64,000 nucleotides of DNA from Rhodobacterales bacterium RIFCSPHIGHO2_02_FULL_62_130 (GCA_001828855.1 MHZT01000003.1:186001-250000), one strand, 5' to 3'; positions 28,079 through 38,336 are shown, counted from the stretch's first letter. Numbers and translations are program-made. The notes: a model not told the origin generated them from the sequence alone.

Positions 28079-29000
28079 TCATGCCCAGAATCGTGCGCGC
28101 GGCGGGGGGCAATTCGGCGTCGCGGCGGGTCAACAGGCTATAGGGGGCCACCATGATCCCCAGATCGATGTTGATGCAGCCAAAGGGCGCATCCGGGGCT
28201 GTGGCAAACTGGTCCGCCACCGCCTGCGCCAGCGGCGCTATCGAGTTGGATTGCTGCAACAGCGCCAGCGTCAGCAGAAAAGAGGCTGTTGAAAGCCGTT
28301 GCTGCGGCGCGGGCAAGCCCAATTCCCGCAACCGCGCCAGAACGGCGGCACCGATGGGAATATCCTTGTCGGGCATCACCCAATCATATTGCATCAGATC
28401 GGCGGGGCTGTCGGGGGTGGCACCGGCAAAGCGATGGCCCTTTCGCACCAGCAGCGCCACAGGCTCCGGCGCGATCACGCGGCCCTCGAACTGGCTGGCA
28501 TCCACGCCCACCGGAATCCGCCCGATGGCAAAATCGATCCGCCCCGACAGCAGTTGCGCGCACAGGATGTCGGAACTGGCCACCACCACCTCGGCCTGAA
28601 TACCGGGATGCGACAGCCGCGCGGTGCGAAGCGTGGGCAGCACGATATCCAGCGCGGGCGCGGTCACAGCCCCAATCCCCACCCGCCCCAGCCCGCCCGC
28701 GCCGGTTTCCGCCAATTCGCGCCCCGCATCGCGCATCTCCAGCAGCACCCGCCCCGCACGCCGCGCCAGCACTTGCCCCGCTTCGGTCAAAGACACGCCG
28801 CGCCCCGACCGGATATGCACCGGCACGCCCGCGATGCGTTCGATCTCGGCCAAAAGGCGCGAGGCGGCAGGCTGGGTGATTCCCAACGCCTGCGCCGCAG
28901 CCCCGATCTGGCCTGTTTCGGCAAAGGCCGCCATCATCCGCAAATGGCTGATCTTAAGCCCCTTTTGCAGCAGAAAGTCAGGATTCTTGCGATGTGGCAT
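28032..29000 (-). CDS. LysR-type regulator, GbpR-like
   Basis: The 322-residue protein has a LysR helix-turn-helix (AAAQALGITQPAASRLLAEIE near residues 34-54, in part) and a substrate-binding domain from about residue 95. It is divergent from chvE with a 153-bp gap, as GbpR is in Agrobacterium, where it controls the sugar-binding protein in response to arabinose, galactose and related sugars. An inverted repeat at 29013-29032 fits a LysR box. Its 3' end overlaps the kinase gene by 47 bp. Confidence 0.82.
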   Translation of the reverse strand: MPHRKNPDFLLQKGLKISHLRMMAAFAETGQIGAAAQALGITQPAASRLLAEIERIAGVPVHIRSGRGVSLTEAGQVLARRAGRVLLEMRDAGRELAETGAGGLGRVGIGAVTAPALDIVLPTLRTARLSHPGIQAEVVVASSDILCAQLLSGRIDFAIGRIPVGVDASQFEGRVIAPEPVALLVRKGHRFAGATPDSPADLMQYDWVMPDKDIPIGAAVLARLRELGLPAPQQRLSTASFLLTLALLQQSNSIAPLAQAVADQFATAPDAPFGCINIDLGIMVAPYSLLTRRDAELPPAARTILGMITRQIEAAQPAPVAR

Positions 29001-29012
29001 AGCAAATCCGAT

Positions 29013-29032
29013 ATGTAATCATGCAATAACAT
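29013..29032. promoter_or_regulatory. LysR-type box between gbpR-like gene and chvE
   Basis: ATGTAATCATGCAATAACAT has half-sites ATGTnAT and ATnACAT as an inverted repeat and contains the T-N11-A spacing of LysR sites. It lies 13 bp from the regulator start and next to TTGACG at 29036-29041, a possible -35 box for chvE. Confidence 0.5.
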
Positions 29033-29153
29033 AATTTGACGGTAATACCCCGAACTTGCAACTCTCGCGCTGCGGCAGGGATAGGGGCGTCAAGCTCCGA
29101 GGCTGCAAAGATTTAGACGGATTGCGCCTTCGGGCGACCATGGGAGGACTACA

Positions 29154-30227
29154 ATGCAAATTTCCAGACGTGCGCTTCTGGCGCTGACGGCGGCTGCTTC
29201 GGTTTCTGCGCTGGGCGCGCCGATGTTCGCGCAGGACAAAGGCACCATCGGCATTTCGATGCCCACCAAATCCTCGGCCCGTTGGATTTCGGACGGCGAG
29301 TCGATGGTGGCACAGTTCACCGCTGCCGGTTACGGCACCGACCTGCAATACGCAGAGGATGACATCCCGAACCAGTTGGCCCAGATCGAGAACATGATCA
29401 CCAAGGGCGTCAAGGTTCTGGTGATTGCCGCCATCGACGGCACCACGCTGTCGAACGCGCTGGACAACGCCGCTGCGGCTGGCATCAAGGTCATCGCCTA
29501 TGACCGCCTGATCCGCGACTCTGGCTCGGTTGACTACTATGCCACCTTCGACAACTTCAAAGTCGGTGTGCAGCAGGCGGAATCGCTGGTGGCTGGCCTG
29601 AAGGCCAACTTCCCCGATGCCAAGCCGTGGAACGTCGAACTGTTCGGCGGCTCGCCCGACGACAACAACGCATTCTTCTTCTACAACGGCGCGATGTCGG
29701 TGCTGCAGCCGATGATCGACGCAGGCGATATCGCCATTCCGTCGGGTCAGGCGGGCATGGATGTTGTCGGCACGCTGCGTTGGGATGGTGCTGTGGCACA
29801 GGCGCGCATGGATAACCTGCTGTCGGCCAACTACGGCGACAAGGTTCTGCACGGCGCGCTGTCGCCCTATGATGGCCTTTCCATCGGCATCCTGTCGTCG
29901 GTCAAAGGCGTGGGCTATGGCTCGGGCGATCTGAAGATGCCGATCGTCACCGGTCAGGACTGCGAAGTGCCGTCGATCAAGTCGATCATCGCGGGCGAGC
30001 AGTATTCCTCGATCTTCAAGGACACCCGCAACCTTGCTGGCGTCACCGTGAAGATGGTCGATGCGATCCTGTCGGGCGGTGAGCCGGAAATCAACGACAC
30101 CGCCACCTATGACAACGGCGTCAAGGTTGTGCCGTCCTACCTGCTGGCCTCGCAGCCGGTCGATGCTTCGAACTACGAAGAAATCCTTGTGGGTTCGGGC
30201 TATTACACCGCAGATCAACTGAAGTAA
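29154..30227 (+). CDS. chvE: Multiple-sugar-binding periplasmic protein
   Basis: The 357-residue protein has a signal peptide (SRRALLAL, cleavage after MFA near residue 25; the arginine pair could be Tat-compatible) and then a ChvE-type binding domain. Recognisable segments are [16 protein letters not shown] near 37, [20 protein letters not shown] near 117-136 and [15 protein letters not shown] near 162. Proteins of this group bind L-arabinose, D-galactose, D-glucose and D-xylose. It starts an operon with gguA, gguB and the arabinose/galactose oxidation genes. Confidence 0.92.
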   Translation: MQISRRALLALTAAASVSALGAPMFAQDKGTIGISMPTKSSARWISDGESMVAQFTAAGYGTDLQYAEDDIPNQLAQIENMITKGVKVLVIAAIDGTTLSNALDNAAAAGIKVIAYDRLIRDSGSVDYYATFDNFKVGVQQAESLVAGLKANFPDAKPWNVELFGGSPDDNNAFFFYNGAMSVLQPMIDAGDIAIPSGQAGMDVVGTLRWDGAVAQARMDNLLSANYGDKVLHGALSPYDGLSIGILSSVKGVGYGSGDLKMPIVTGQDCEVPSIKSIIAGEQYSSIFKDTRNLAGVTVKMVDAILSGGEPEINDTATYDNGVKVVPSYLLASQPVDASNYEEILVGSGYYTADQLK

Positions 30228-30238
30228 GCTGATCTCTG

Positions 30239-30276
30239 ACCGGCCCGCCGTCATTGCTCCCGACGGCGGGCCGGTT
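30239..30276 (+). terminator. Strong hairpin between chvE and gguA
   Basis: A perfect 14-bp GC-rich stem (30239-30252 with 30262-30275) with a 9-nt loop is followed by TCATTTTG. Lying between the binding-protein and ATPase genes, it should raise the ratio of binding protein to transporter. Confidence 0.78.
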
Positions 30277-30308
30277 CATTTTGCGGGGTAAGTGCGGGGG
30301 GAAACGCA

Positions 30309-31838
30309 ATGACCACACTTCTGGAGATGCGCGGGATCAGCAAGGTCTTCCCGGGCGTCCGCGCGCTGGACCATGTGAACCTGCAGGTCGAGGCTGGCGA
30401 GATTCACGCGATCTGCGGCGAGAACGGGGCCGGGAAATCCACCCTGATGAAGGTGCTGTCGGGCATCTATCCGCATGGATCGTATGAGGGCGAAATCCTG
30501 TATGACGGGGCCACCCTGATGAACCGCTCGATCTCGGATTCCGAGGCGAAGGGCATCATCATCATCCATCAGGAACTGGCCTTGGTGCCGCTGCTGTCGA
30601 TTGCTGAAAACCTTTTCTTGGGCAACGAGGTGGCGAAGAACGGCGTGATCAACTGGCCGCAAACCTTCCAGAAAACCGAAACTTTGCTGGCCAAGGTTGG
30701 TCTGGCCGAGGCCCCGACCACCAAGGTGGAAAAGCTGGGTGTCGGCAAGCAGCAACTGATCGAGATTGCCAAGGCGCTGGCCAAGGATGTGCGCCTGCTG
30801 ATCCTTGACGAGCCGACCGCCGCCTTGCAGGAAAATGACAGCCAGAAGCTGCTGGACCTGCTGCTAGAGCTGAAGGCGCAGGGGATCACCTCTATCCTGA
30901 TTTCCCATAAGCTGAACGAAATCAATCGGGTGGCCGACCGCATCACCATCATCCGCGATGGGGCGTCGGTTTCCACCCTGACCCGCGCCGAAATCACCGA
31001 AGACCGCATCATCCGCGATATGGTGGGCCGCGACATGGCGCACCGCTATCCTGACCGCACGCCCGACATTGGCGAAACCTTGCTGGAAGTATCCGGCTGG
31101 AACGTCTGGCACCCTGAACAAAAGGGCCGCCAGATGATCCGCGACGCGGGTTTCACCGTGGCAAAGGGCGAGATTGTCGGCATCGCTGGCCTCATGGGGG
31201 CAGGGCGCACCGAACTTGCGATGAGCCTGTTCGGCCACAGCTATGGCACCAACATTTCCGGCAGCGTCAAAGTGGGTGGCAAACCGGTGGATACCTCGAC
31301 CGTGGCCAAGGCCGTCTCGGCGGGCCTGTCCTATGTCACCGAAGACCGCAAGGCGCTGGGCCTTGTGCTGGACGAACCCATCGTGCGCAATATCACGCTG
31401 GCCAACCTGATGGGTGTGTCAAAGCGCGGCGTGCTGGACAAGCGGCGCGAGACGCAAGTGGCCGAAGGCTATCGCAGCGCCATGGCGATCCGAACGCCGG
31501 GCGTGTTCCAGAAGGTGGTGAACCTGTCGGGCGGCAACCAGCAAAAGGTGGTGCTGTCGAAGTGGCTCTTCACCGATCCGCAAGTGCTGATCCTTGATGA
31601 ACCCACCCGCGGTATCGATGTGGGTGCCAAGTTCGAAATCTACTCGATCATGAACGACCTTGCCGCCCAAGGGCGCGGGGTGGTGATGATCAGTTCCGAG
31701 ATGCCCGAGTTGTTGGGCATGTGCGACCGCATCTATGTGATGAACGAGGGCCGGATCGTGGGCGAACTTTCCCGCGCCGAGGCCAGTCAAGAGCGCATCA
31801 TGGCGCTTATCCTGAAAGACAGTGGAAAGGCAGCATGA
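30309..31838 (+). CDS. gguA: Sugar ABC transporter ATPase, tandem-domain
   Basis: This 509-residue protein has two ATPase domains: Walker [10 protein letters not shown] near residue 38 and [11 protein letters not shown] near 160 in the first, and LSGGNQQK near 400 with [13 protein letters not shown] near 425 in the second. It matches the xylose/arabinose-galactose subgroup (XylG/GguA). It partners the overlapping gguB permease and ChvE. GGGGG before ATG 30309 gives a usable ribosome binding site. Confidence 0.92.
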   Translation: MTTLLEMRGISKVFPGVRALDHVNLQVEAGEIHAICGENGAGKSTLMKVLSGIYPHGSYEGEILYDGATLMNRSISDSEAKGIIIIHQELALVPLLSIAENLFLGNEVAKNGVINWPQTFQKTETLLAKVGLAEAPTTKVEKLGVGKQQLIEIAKALAKDVRLLILDEPTAALQENDSQKLLDLLLELKAQGITSILISHKLNEINRVADRITIIRDGASVSTLTRAEITEDRIIRDMVGRDMAHRYPDRTPDIGETLLEVSGWNVWHPEQKGRQMIRDAGFTVAKGEIVGIAGLMGAGRTELAMSLFGHSYGTNISGSVKVGGKPVDTSTVAKAVSAGLSYVTEDRKALGLVLDEPIVRNITLANLMGVSKRGVLDKRRETQVAEGYRSAMAIRTPGVFQKVVNLSGGNQQKVVLSKWLFTDPQVLILDEPTRGIDVGAKFEIYSIMNDLAAQGRGVVMISSEMPELLGMCDRIYVMNEGRIVGELSRAEASQERIMALILKDSGKAA

Positions 31839-33016
31839 TGGCAGAGAAAAAGGGTATTGGCGCGCATCTGGGCGGGCATCTGCGCGAAAACGGGATGATG
31901 ATGGCGCTGGTCGCCATTGTCGCCTTCTTCACCATCATCGTGAAGGTGGTGCTGGATGTCGATTTCCTGTCGGCGCAGAACATCACCAACCTGTTCCTGC
32001 AAAACTCTTACGTCATCATCATGGCGCTGGGGATGCTTCTGGTGATCGTGGCGGGGCATATCGACCTGTCTGTCGGATCGGTCGTGGGCTTTACGGGGGC
32101 TGTGGCCGCCGTGCTGACGGTGAACCTTGATTGGCCCGTGATCGCCGTGGTGCCGACCTGCCTTCTGGTGGGCTTTGTCATCGGGGCCGCACAGGGCTAC
32201 TGGATCGCCTATTGGCGCATCCCGTCCTTCATCGTCACACTTGCGGGCATGCTGGTGTTTCGTGGCCTGACACTTTGGCTGCTGAACGGCCAGAACATCG
32301 GTCCCTTCCCGAAAACCTTCCAGTCGCTTTCGACCGGCTTTATCCCCGACCTGTTCGCCGTCGGCAAACCCAACGTCACCGCGATTGTGGTGGTGGCGCT
32401 GGCGGCGGCGGTGGTGATCTGGCTGGGCTGGCGCGCCCGCAACCGTGATGCCGAATTCGGGATCGAACCCGAACCGATGGTGATCTTTGCCATCCGCAAT
32501 GCGGTTGTGGCGGCGGCGCTGATGTTCGTGGGCTACAAGCTGGCCTCGTTCCGTGGCCTGCCCAACGTGGTGGTGATCCTGTCGATCCTGACCGTGCTTT
32601 ACGCCTTCTTCACCGAGAACACGACCACGGGCCGCCGCATCTACGCGCTGGGCGGCAATGAAAAGGCCGCCAAATTGTCGGGGATCAAGACTGATCGGCT
32701 GGTGTTCCTGACCTTCTGCAACATGGGCGTTCTGGCGGCACTGGCGGGGATGATCGTGGCGGCGCGCCTGAACTCTTCCACCCCCAAGGCGGGCGGCGGG
32801 TTCGAGCTGGACGTGATCGCGGCTGTGTTCATTGGCGGCGCGTCGATGTCGGGCGGGGTTGGCAAGATCATCGGCGTGGTGGTCGGTGCGCTGATCATGG
32901 GCGTGATGAACAACGGCATGTCCATCCTTGGCATCGGCATCGACTATCAACAGGTGATCAAGGGGCTGGTGCTGCTGGCCGCCGTGATCTTCGACGTCTA
33001 CAACAAGAATAAATGA
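31835..33016 (+). CDS. gguB: Sugar ABC transporter permease
   Basis: At 393 residues this permease is longer than ribose-type ones, as is usual for the XylH/GguB subgroup, which carries an extra charged loop (about residues 190-215 here). The [16 protein letters not shown] segment is near residue 73. ATG 31835 overlaps the gguA stop; the next codon is also ATG, so the exact start is uncertain by one residue. It forms the channel for ChvE-bound aldoses. Confidence 0.9.
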   Translation: MMAEKKGIGAHLGGHLRENGMMMALVAIVAFFTIIVKVVLDVDFLSAQNITNLFLQNSYVIIMALGMLLVIVAGHIDLSVGSVVGFTGAVAAVLTVNLDWPVIAVVPTCLLVGFVIGAAQGYWIAYWRIPSFIVTLAGMLVFRGLTLWLLNGQNIGPFPKTFQSLSTGFIPDLFAVGKPNVTAIVVVALAAAVVIWLGWRARNRDAEFGIEPEPMVIFAIRNAVVAAALMFVGYKLASFRGLPNVVVILSILTVLYAFFTENTTTGRRIYALGGNEKAAKLSGIKTDRLVFLTFCNMGVLAALAGMIVAARLNSSTPKAGGGFELDVIAAVFIGGASMSGGVGKIIGVVVGALIMGVMNNGMSILGIGIDYQQVIKGLVLLAAVIFDVYNKNK

Positions 33017-33020
33017 GGCT

Positions 33021-34016
33021 ATGATGCTGATCTCGCAAATCATTCAGGAAGATGGCAGTCTGGCCGTCGTGCTGCGCGAAGGCTCCGAGGCTGCCATCGT
33101 CAAGGGCGCCGCCAGCACCTATGCCTTGGCGCAAGAGGCGATTGCCAAGGGTAGCAGCCTGTCGGCAGTGATTGCCGCGCACGGGCTGGGGCAGGCGGTC
33201 GATCTGGCGCGGCTGGCCGAGGAGGGCCGACTGACCCTTCCCGTCAGCCATCCCGATCCGACCCATATGCACCTGACCGGCACCGGCCTGACGCATCTGG
33301 GATCGGCTGCGGCGCGCGATGCGATGCATACCAAACTGGAAGGCACCGAGTCCCTGTCGGACAGCATGAAGATGTTCCGCATGGGGCTTGAGGGCGGCCG
33401 CCCCGAGGCAGGCGCCATCGGTGTGCAGCCCGAATGGTTCTACAAGGGCAACGGCCACGCCGCCGTGCCGCATGGTGCGGCCTTGACCTCGCCCGCTTTC
33501 GCGCTGGATGGCGGCGAAGAGCCTGAAATCGCGGGCATCTACATCATCGGTCCCGATGGCACCCCCTTCCGCATCGGCTGGGCCTTGGCGAATGAATTTT
33601 CCGACCATGTGACGGAACGGATCAACTATCTGTTCCTTGCCCATTCCAAACTGCGCCCCGCCTCCTTTGGTCCCGAGATTCTGGTGGGTGATCTGCCCGC
33701 CGACATCCGCGGCACAAGCCGCATCCGCCGCGATGGTGCGGTGATCTGGGAAAAGCCCTTCCTCTCGGGTGAGGCGAACATGTCCCATACCTACGCCAAT
33801 CTGGAACACCATCACTTCAAATATGACGTGTTCCGCACCCCCGGCGATCTGCATGTGCATATGTTCGGCACGGCTACCCTGTCCTTTGCCGATGGCATCA
33901 CGCCCCAAGCCGGTGATGTGTTCGAGATCGAGGCCGCGCCCTTTGGCCTTACCCTGAAAAACCCGCTGGCGGTGCTGCCTGCCACCGCTGCCGCCACTTC
34001 CGTCAAAGCCCTGTGA
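33021..34016 (+). CDS. AraD1/GguC family protein (FAH-like; sugar-acid dehydratase candidate)
   Basis: The 331-residue protein matches the GguC/AraD1 family, which has a fumarylacetoacetase-like fold and is found in L-arabinose oxidation operons. Genetic work on the family suggests a 2-keto-3-deoxy-L-arabinonate dehydratase role, giving 2-oxoglutarate semialdehyde. That step is otherwise missing from this operon, which holds arabinonate dehydratase and the semialdehyde dehydrogenase. Conserved acidic and histidine segments (HPDPTHMHLTGTGLTHLGSA in residues 77-96) are visible. It follows gguB by four bases. Confidence 0.78.
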   Translation: MMLISQIIQEDGSLAVVLREGSEAAIVKGAASTYALAQEAIAKGSSLSAVIAAHGLGQAVDLARLAEEGRLTLPVSHPDPTHMHLTGTGLTHLGSAAARDAMHTKLEGTESLSDSMKMFRMGLEGGRPEAGAIGVQPEWFYKGNGHAAVPHGAALTSPAFALDGGEEPEIAGIYIIGPDGTPFRIGWALANEFSDHVTERINYLFLAHSKLRPASFGPEILVGDLPADIRGTSRIRRDGAVIWEKPFLSGEANMSHTYANLEHHHFKYDVFRTPGDLHVHMFGTATLSFADGITPQAGDVFEIEAAPFGLTLKNPLAVLPATAAATSVKAL

Positions 34017-34023
34017 GGACGAA

Positions 34024-35766
34024 ATGACCTTCAAACCCGCCGCATGGCCCCGCAAACTGCGCTCGCAAGAGTGGTTCGGTGGCACGTCAAAAGACAACAT
34101 CTACCATCGCGGCTGGATGAAGAACCAAGGCTTCCCGCCCGACCTGTTCGATGGCCGCCCCGTGATCGGCATCCTGAACACATGGTCGGAACTGACGCCC
34201 TGCAACGCGCATCTGAACGATCTGGCGCAGCGGGTGAAGAACGGGATTTACGAGGCGGGCGGTTTTCCGGTCGAAGTGCCGGTGTTCTCCACCTCCGAAT
34301 CCGCCTTCCGCCCCACCGCGATGATGTTCCGCAATCTGGCTGCGATGGCGGTGGAAGAGCAGATGCGCGGCCAGCCGATGGATGGCTGTGTGCTGCTGGT
34401 CGGCTGCGATAAAACCACGCCCAGCCTGCTGATGGCGGCGGCCAGCACCGACCTGCCGTCGATCATCGTCACCGGCGGGCCGATGCTGAACGGCTATTAC
34501 AAGAATGAACGGGTCGGGTCCGGCACCCATCTGTGGAAATTCTCCGAGGCCGTGAAGGCTGGCACCATGACGAAGGAAGAATTCGTCGAGGCCGAGGCGT
34601 CGATGTCGCGCAGCCCCGGCTCCTGCAACACCATGGGCACCGCAAGCACGATGGCCAGCATGGCCGAGGCATTGGGCATGGCGCTTTCCGGCAATGCCGC
34701 CATTCCGGCGGTGGACTCCCGCCGCCGCGTGATGGCGCAACTGACGGGCCGTCGCATCGTGCAGATGGTGAAGGATGATCTGAAACCCTCTGATATCCTG
34801 AAGAAAGAAGCGTTTGAGAACGCCATCCGCACCAATGCCGCCATTGGCGGTTCCACCAATGCCGTGATCCACCTTCTTGCCATCGCAGGCCGCGTTGGCG
34901 TCGATCTGACGCTGGACGACTGGGATCGCTGTGGCCGCGACGTGCCGACAATCGTCAACCTGATGCCGTCGGGCAAATACCTGATGGAGGAATTCTTCTA
35001 CGCAGGCGGCCTGCCCGTCGTCATCAAACGCTTGGGCGAAGCGGGGCTTTTGAACAAGGACGCGCTGACCGTATCCGGCGAAACCGCTTGGGATCAGGTC
35101 AAGGACGTGGTGAACCATAACGAAGACGTGATCCTGCCCGCCGACAAGGCGCTGGCGAAATCGGGCGGCGTGGTGGTGGTCAAGGGCAACCTTGCCCCCA
35201 AGGGCGCGGTGCTGAAACCTTCGGCAGCGACCCCCGCCCTGATGACCCACCGTGGCCGCGCCGTGGTGTTTGAAGACATCGACGACTACAAGGCCAAGAT
35301 CAACGACGAGGCGCTTGATATCGACGAAACCTGCGTCATGGTGCTGAAAAACTGCGGTCCCAAGGGCTATCCGGGCATGGCCGAAGTGGGCAACATGGGC
35401 CTGCCGCCGAAAGTGCTGCGCAAAGGCATCACCGATATGGTGCGCATTTCCGATGCGCGCATGTCCGGCACCGCCTATGGCACGGTTGTGCTGCACACTT
35501 CGCCCGAGGCCGCTGCCGGTGGCCCACTGGCCGTGGTGCAGAACGGCGATTTCATTGAACTCGACGTGCCGAACCGCCGCCTGCATCTGGATATTTCCGA
35601 CGATGAACTGGCAGAGCGGCTGTCGAAATGGCAGCCCAGCCATATCCGTCCCGAAGGCGGCTATGCATGGCTGCACCAGCAGCATGTGCAAGGCGCCGAT
35701 ACCGGTGCCGACCTCGATTTCCTGAAAGGATCGCGCGGCAATCCGGTAGGCAAGGACTCGCATTGA
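34024..35766 (+). CDS. L-arabinonate dehydratase (IlvD/Edd family)
   Basis: The 580-residue protein belongs to the iron-sulfur sugar-acid dehydratases. Cys60, Cys128 and Cys201 sit where the family binds its [2Fe-2S] cluster, Lys129 in CDKTTP is the likely carbamoylated metal ligand, and RMSGTAYG near residue 478 holds the catalytic serine. It resembles the Rhizobium L-arabinonate dehydratase in length and motifs. The enzyme removes water from L-arabinonate (or D-fuconate/galactonate) to give a 2-keto-3-deoxy acid. It lies between gguC and the sugar dehydrogenase gene, with a one-base overlap to the latter. Confidence 0.87.
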   Translation: MTFKPAAWPRKLRSQEWFGGTSKDNIYHRGWMKNQGFPPDLFDGRPVIGILNTWSELTPCNAHLNDLAQRVKNGIYEAGGFPVEVPVFSTSESAFRPTAMMFRNLAAMAVEEQMRGQPMDGCVLLVGCDKTTPSLLMAAASTDLPSIIVTGGPMLNGYYKNERVGSGTHLWKFSEAVKAGTMTKEEFVEAEASMSRSPGSCNTMGTASTMASMAEALGMALSGNAAIPAVDSRRRVMAQLTGRRIVQMVKDDLKPSDILKKEAFENAIRTNAAIGGSTNAVIHLLAIAGRVGVDLTLDDWDRCGRDVPTIVNLMPSGKYLMEEFFYAGGLPVVIKRLGEAGLLNKDALTVSGETAWDQVKDVVNHNEDVILPADKALAKSGGVVVVKGNLAPKGAVLKPSAATPALMTHRGRAVVFEDIDDYKAKINDEALDIDETCVMVLKNCGPKGYPGMAEVGNMGLPPKVLRKGITDMVRISDARMSGTAYGTVVLHTSPEAAAGGPLAVVQNGDFIELDVPNRRLHLDISDDELAERLSKWQPSHIRPEGGYAWLHQQHVQGADTGADLDFLKGSRGNPVGKDSH

Positions 35767-36680
35767 TGGCACGGCAGAAGATCGCCCTCGTCGGCATCGG
35801 CAAGATCGCGCGGGATCAGCATGTTCCGGCCCTTGCCGCCAGCCCCGACTGGGAGCTGGCCGCCACCGTCTCGCGCGCAGGCTCGGTCGATGGCATTGAA
35901 AGCTATACCGATTTTGCCGCAATGCTGGCCGCGCGGCCCGACATTGGCACGGTTTCCCTGTGTATGCCGCCGGTGCCGCGCTTTGCCTATGCCGAGGCTG
36001 CGCTGAAGGCGGGCCGCCACGTCATGCTGGAAAAACCCCCCGGCGCGACCTTGGCCGAGGTGCATGCCCTGACCGCCCTTGCCGCCGCCAACAACCTCAC
36101 GCTTTACGCCACATGGCACAGCCGGATGGCGCATGGCGTGGCCCCTGCAAAGGCGTGGCTGGCGGATAAAACCGTGACCCGCGCGCGTATCACATGGCGC
36201 GAAGATGTGCGCAAATGGCACCCCGGTCAGGACTGGGTGTTTGAACCGGGCGGCATGGGCGTGTTCGATCCCGGCATCAACGCTCTGTCGATCCTGACGG
36301 AAATCCTGCCCGCGCCGGTGCATCTGACCTCCGCAACCCTGACCTTCCCCGAAAACCGCCAGACCCCGATTGCGGCGGCGCTGGCCTTCTCGGGCAATGT
36401 GACCGCCGATTTCGACTGGCGTCAGGAAGGCCCGCAAACGTGGGATATTGTTGTGGAAACCACCTCAGGCAGCCTCACGCTGCACATGGGCGGCTCGCAA
36501 CTGTCCACCAGCGACGGCCTTGCCTCCAGCGGCCCTGACCGCGAATATCCCAATCTTTACGCCCATATGGCCACCCTTGTCCGTGACCGCAGATCGGATG
36601 TAGACCTTGCGCCCATGACCCATGTTGCCGACGCGCTGACCTTGGGTCGCCGCGACGTGACCGAAGCCTTCCACTTCTAG
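35766..36680 (+). CDS. D-galactose/L-arabinose 1-dehydrogenase (Gfo/Idh/MocA family)
   Basis: This 304-residue protein has the Rossmann motif GIGKIARDQH near residue 10 and the conserved lysine in MLEKPPG near 94, with a short C-terminal domain. The WHSRMAHGVAPAK and WREDVRKWHPGQDWVFEPGGMGVFDPGI segments (described in parts) are typical of galactose 1-dehydrogenases that oxidise D-galactose or L-arabinose to the lactone. It overlaps the dehydratase stop by one base and supplies the first oxidation step of the pathway. No lactonase gene is seen in the operon. Confidence 0.82.
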   Translation: MARQKIALVGIGKIARDQHVPALAASPDWELAATVSRAGSVDGIESYTDFAAMLAARPDIGTVSLCMPPVPRFAYAEAALKAGRHVMLEKPPGATLAEVHALTALAAANNLTLYATWHSRMAHGVAPAKAWLADKTVTRARITWREDVRKWHPGQDWVFEPGGMGVFDPGINALSILTEILPAPVHLTSATLTFPENRQTPIAAALAFSGNVTADFDWRQEGPQTWDIVVETTSGSLTLHMGGSQLSTSDGLASSGPDREYPNLYAHMATLVRDRRSDVDLAPMTHVADALTLGRRDVTEAFHF

Positions 36681-36681
36681 G

Positions 36682-36756
36682 CTTCATCTTGGCCTAAATA
36701 CTCCACGGGGGAGCGTCCCATCGGAACGATGGGGCGCAGGGGGTGTGAAACCCCCT
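36682..36756. repeat. Intergenic repeat with two hairpins
   Basis: A copy of the repeat CATCTTGGCCTAAATACTCC lies at 36685-36704, followed by CCCATCG/CGATGGG (36717-36733, 3-nt loop) and AGGGGGT/ACCCCCT (36738-36756, 5-nt loop). The core recurs, inverted or direct, near 38430, 44205, 46695 and 46760. It lies within the arabinose operon and may act as a processing or pausing site. Confidence 0.65.
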
Positions 36757-36781
36757 CCGCCCTTTGAAAAGGAACCAACCT

Positions 36782-38287
36782 ATGCTGACCGGACACCACC
36801 TGATCGCAGGCGACTTGATCGCCAATACCGCAACCTTCCTGTCCTCGCCCGCGCATGGGCCATCTTATGCGTTCTCGGTCGGCACCCCCGCCCATATCGA
36901 TGCCGCAGTCCGCGCCGCCGAGGCCGCTTTCCCCGCCTATGCCGCCACCACGCGCGACCAACGTGCCAATTTCCTTGACCGGATCGCCACCGAAATCGAC
37001 GCCCGTGGCGCCGAGATCACCGAGATCGGCACACAGGAAACCGGCCTTCCCGCCGCACGTCTTGAGGGCGAGCGGGGCCGCACCACCGGCCAGTTGCGCC
37101 TGTTCGCAGCGCATATCCGCGACAAGGCCCATCTCGATTGTCGCATCGACGCCGCCTTGCCCGACCGCAAGCCGCTGCCGCGTCCCGAAATCCGCATGAT
37201 CCAGCGCCCGATCGGCCCTGTGGCGGTGTTCGGGGCGTCAAACTTCCCGCTCGCCTTCTCGGTTGCGGGCGGCGATACCGCCAGCGCCTTGGCCGCTGGT
37301 TGCCCTGTGGTCGTCAAGGGCCACTCCGCCCATCCCGGCACGGGCGAGATCGTGGCGCAGGCTGTGCTGGCCGCTATCCATGCCTGCAATATGCCCGTGG
37401 GCGTGTTCAGCCTTGTTCAGGGCGGCAAACGCGATGTGGGCGAATCCCTTGTGCAGCACCCGCTGATCCGCGCCGTGGGCTTTACCGGCAGCCTTGGCGG
37501 GGGCCGCGCATTGTTTGATCTTTGCGCGCAGCGCCCCGATCCGATCCCCTTCTTTGGCGAGCTTGGCTCCGTGAACCCCGTGTTCCTGCTGCCCGATGCA
37601 CTGACCAACCGCGCCGCCCAGATCGCCGCTGGCTGGGCTGCCAGCCTGACGATGGGCGCGGGCCAGTTCTGCACCAATCCGGGCATCATCGTCGCGCTGG
37701 ACTGCCCCGAAACTGACGCCTTCACCGCAGCCGCCCATGACGCGCTTGCCCTGATCGGGCCGCAAACCATGCTGACCGACGGCATCGCCGCTGCCTACCG
37801 CGAAGGGCGTGACCGCATTGCCGCAGGGCAGGGCGTGCAAACCCTGCTGGCCGCAGGCGCGCAGGACCGCCAAGCCTCGCCCTATCTTTACAGCGTTTCG
37901 GGTGATGACTGGCTGGCCAATCCGGCCTTGGGACATGAGGTGTTCGGCCCGCTGGGTCTGATCGTGCGGGTGCGTGATGAGGCGCAAATGCTGGCGGTGG
38001 CCCATAGCCTTGAAGGCCAGTTGACCTGCACGCTGCATGTCGATGCGGGCGACCATGACCTTGCCGCAACCCTGCTGCCGGTGCTGGAGCGCAAGGCGGG
38101 CCGTGTGCTGGCCAACGGCTTCCCCACGGGGGTCGAGGTCTGCGATGCGATGGTGCATGGCGGCCCCTATCCGGCCTCGACCAACTTCGGCGCGACCTCG
38201 GTCGGCACCCTGTCGATCCGGCGCTGGTTGCGGCCTGTGTCCTACCAGAACCTGCCCGAAGCCCTGCTGCCCCCCGATCTGCGCTAG
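36782..38287 (+). CDS. 2,5-dioxovalerate (alpha-ketoglutaric semialdehyde) dehydrogenase
   Basis: The 501-residue aldehyde dehydrogenase has the segment FGASNFPLAFS near residue 151, the glutamate motif FFGELGSVNP near 258 and the catalytic cysteine in GAGQFCTNPG near 298. The GASNFPLAFSVAGGDTASA region (residues 151-169) is characteristic of enzymes that oxidise 2-oxoglutarate semialdehyde to 2-oxoglutarate. It would end the arabinose pathway and feed the TCA cycle. AAAAGGAA before ATG 36782 supports that start. It is separated from the sugar dehydrogenase by a repeat element. Confidence 0.87.
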   Translation: MLTGHHLIAGDLIANTATFLSSPAHGPSYAFSVGTPAHIDAAVRAAEAAFPAYAATTRDQRANFLDRIATEIDARGAEITEIGTQETGLPAARLEGERGRTTGQLRLFAAHIRDKAHLDCRIDAALPDRKPLPRPEIRMIQRPIGPVAVFGASNFPLAFSVAGGDTASALAAGCPVVVKGHSAHPGTGEIVAQAVLAAIHACNMPVGVFSLVQGGKRDVGESLVQHPLIRAVGFTGSLGGGRALFDLCAQRPDPIPFFGELGSVNPVFLLPDALTNRAAQIAAGWAASLTMGAGQFCTNPGIIVALDCPETDAFTAAAHDALALIGPQTMLTDGIAAAYREGRDRIAAGQGVQTLLAAGAQDRQASPYLYSVSGDDWLANPALGHEVFGPLGLIVRVRDEAQMLAVAHSLEGQLTCTLHVDAGDHDLAATLLPVLERKAGRVLANGFPTGVEVCDAMVHGGPYPASTNFGATSVGTLSIRRWLRPVSYQNLPEALLPPDLR

Positions 38288-38336
38288 GCTCCGCCCAACC
38301 AGACCGCGAAAGGCGGGACGGATGGGATGAAACGCG

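Noticed and set aside
34087-35922. A 611-codon open frame opposite the arabinonate dehydratase gene
   Set aside because: It mirrors a strongly supported iron-sulfur dehydratase gene; no recognisable domain is present in the antisense translation.
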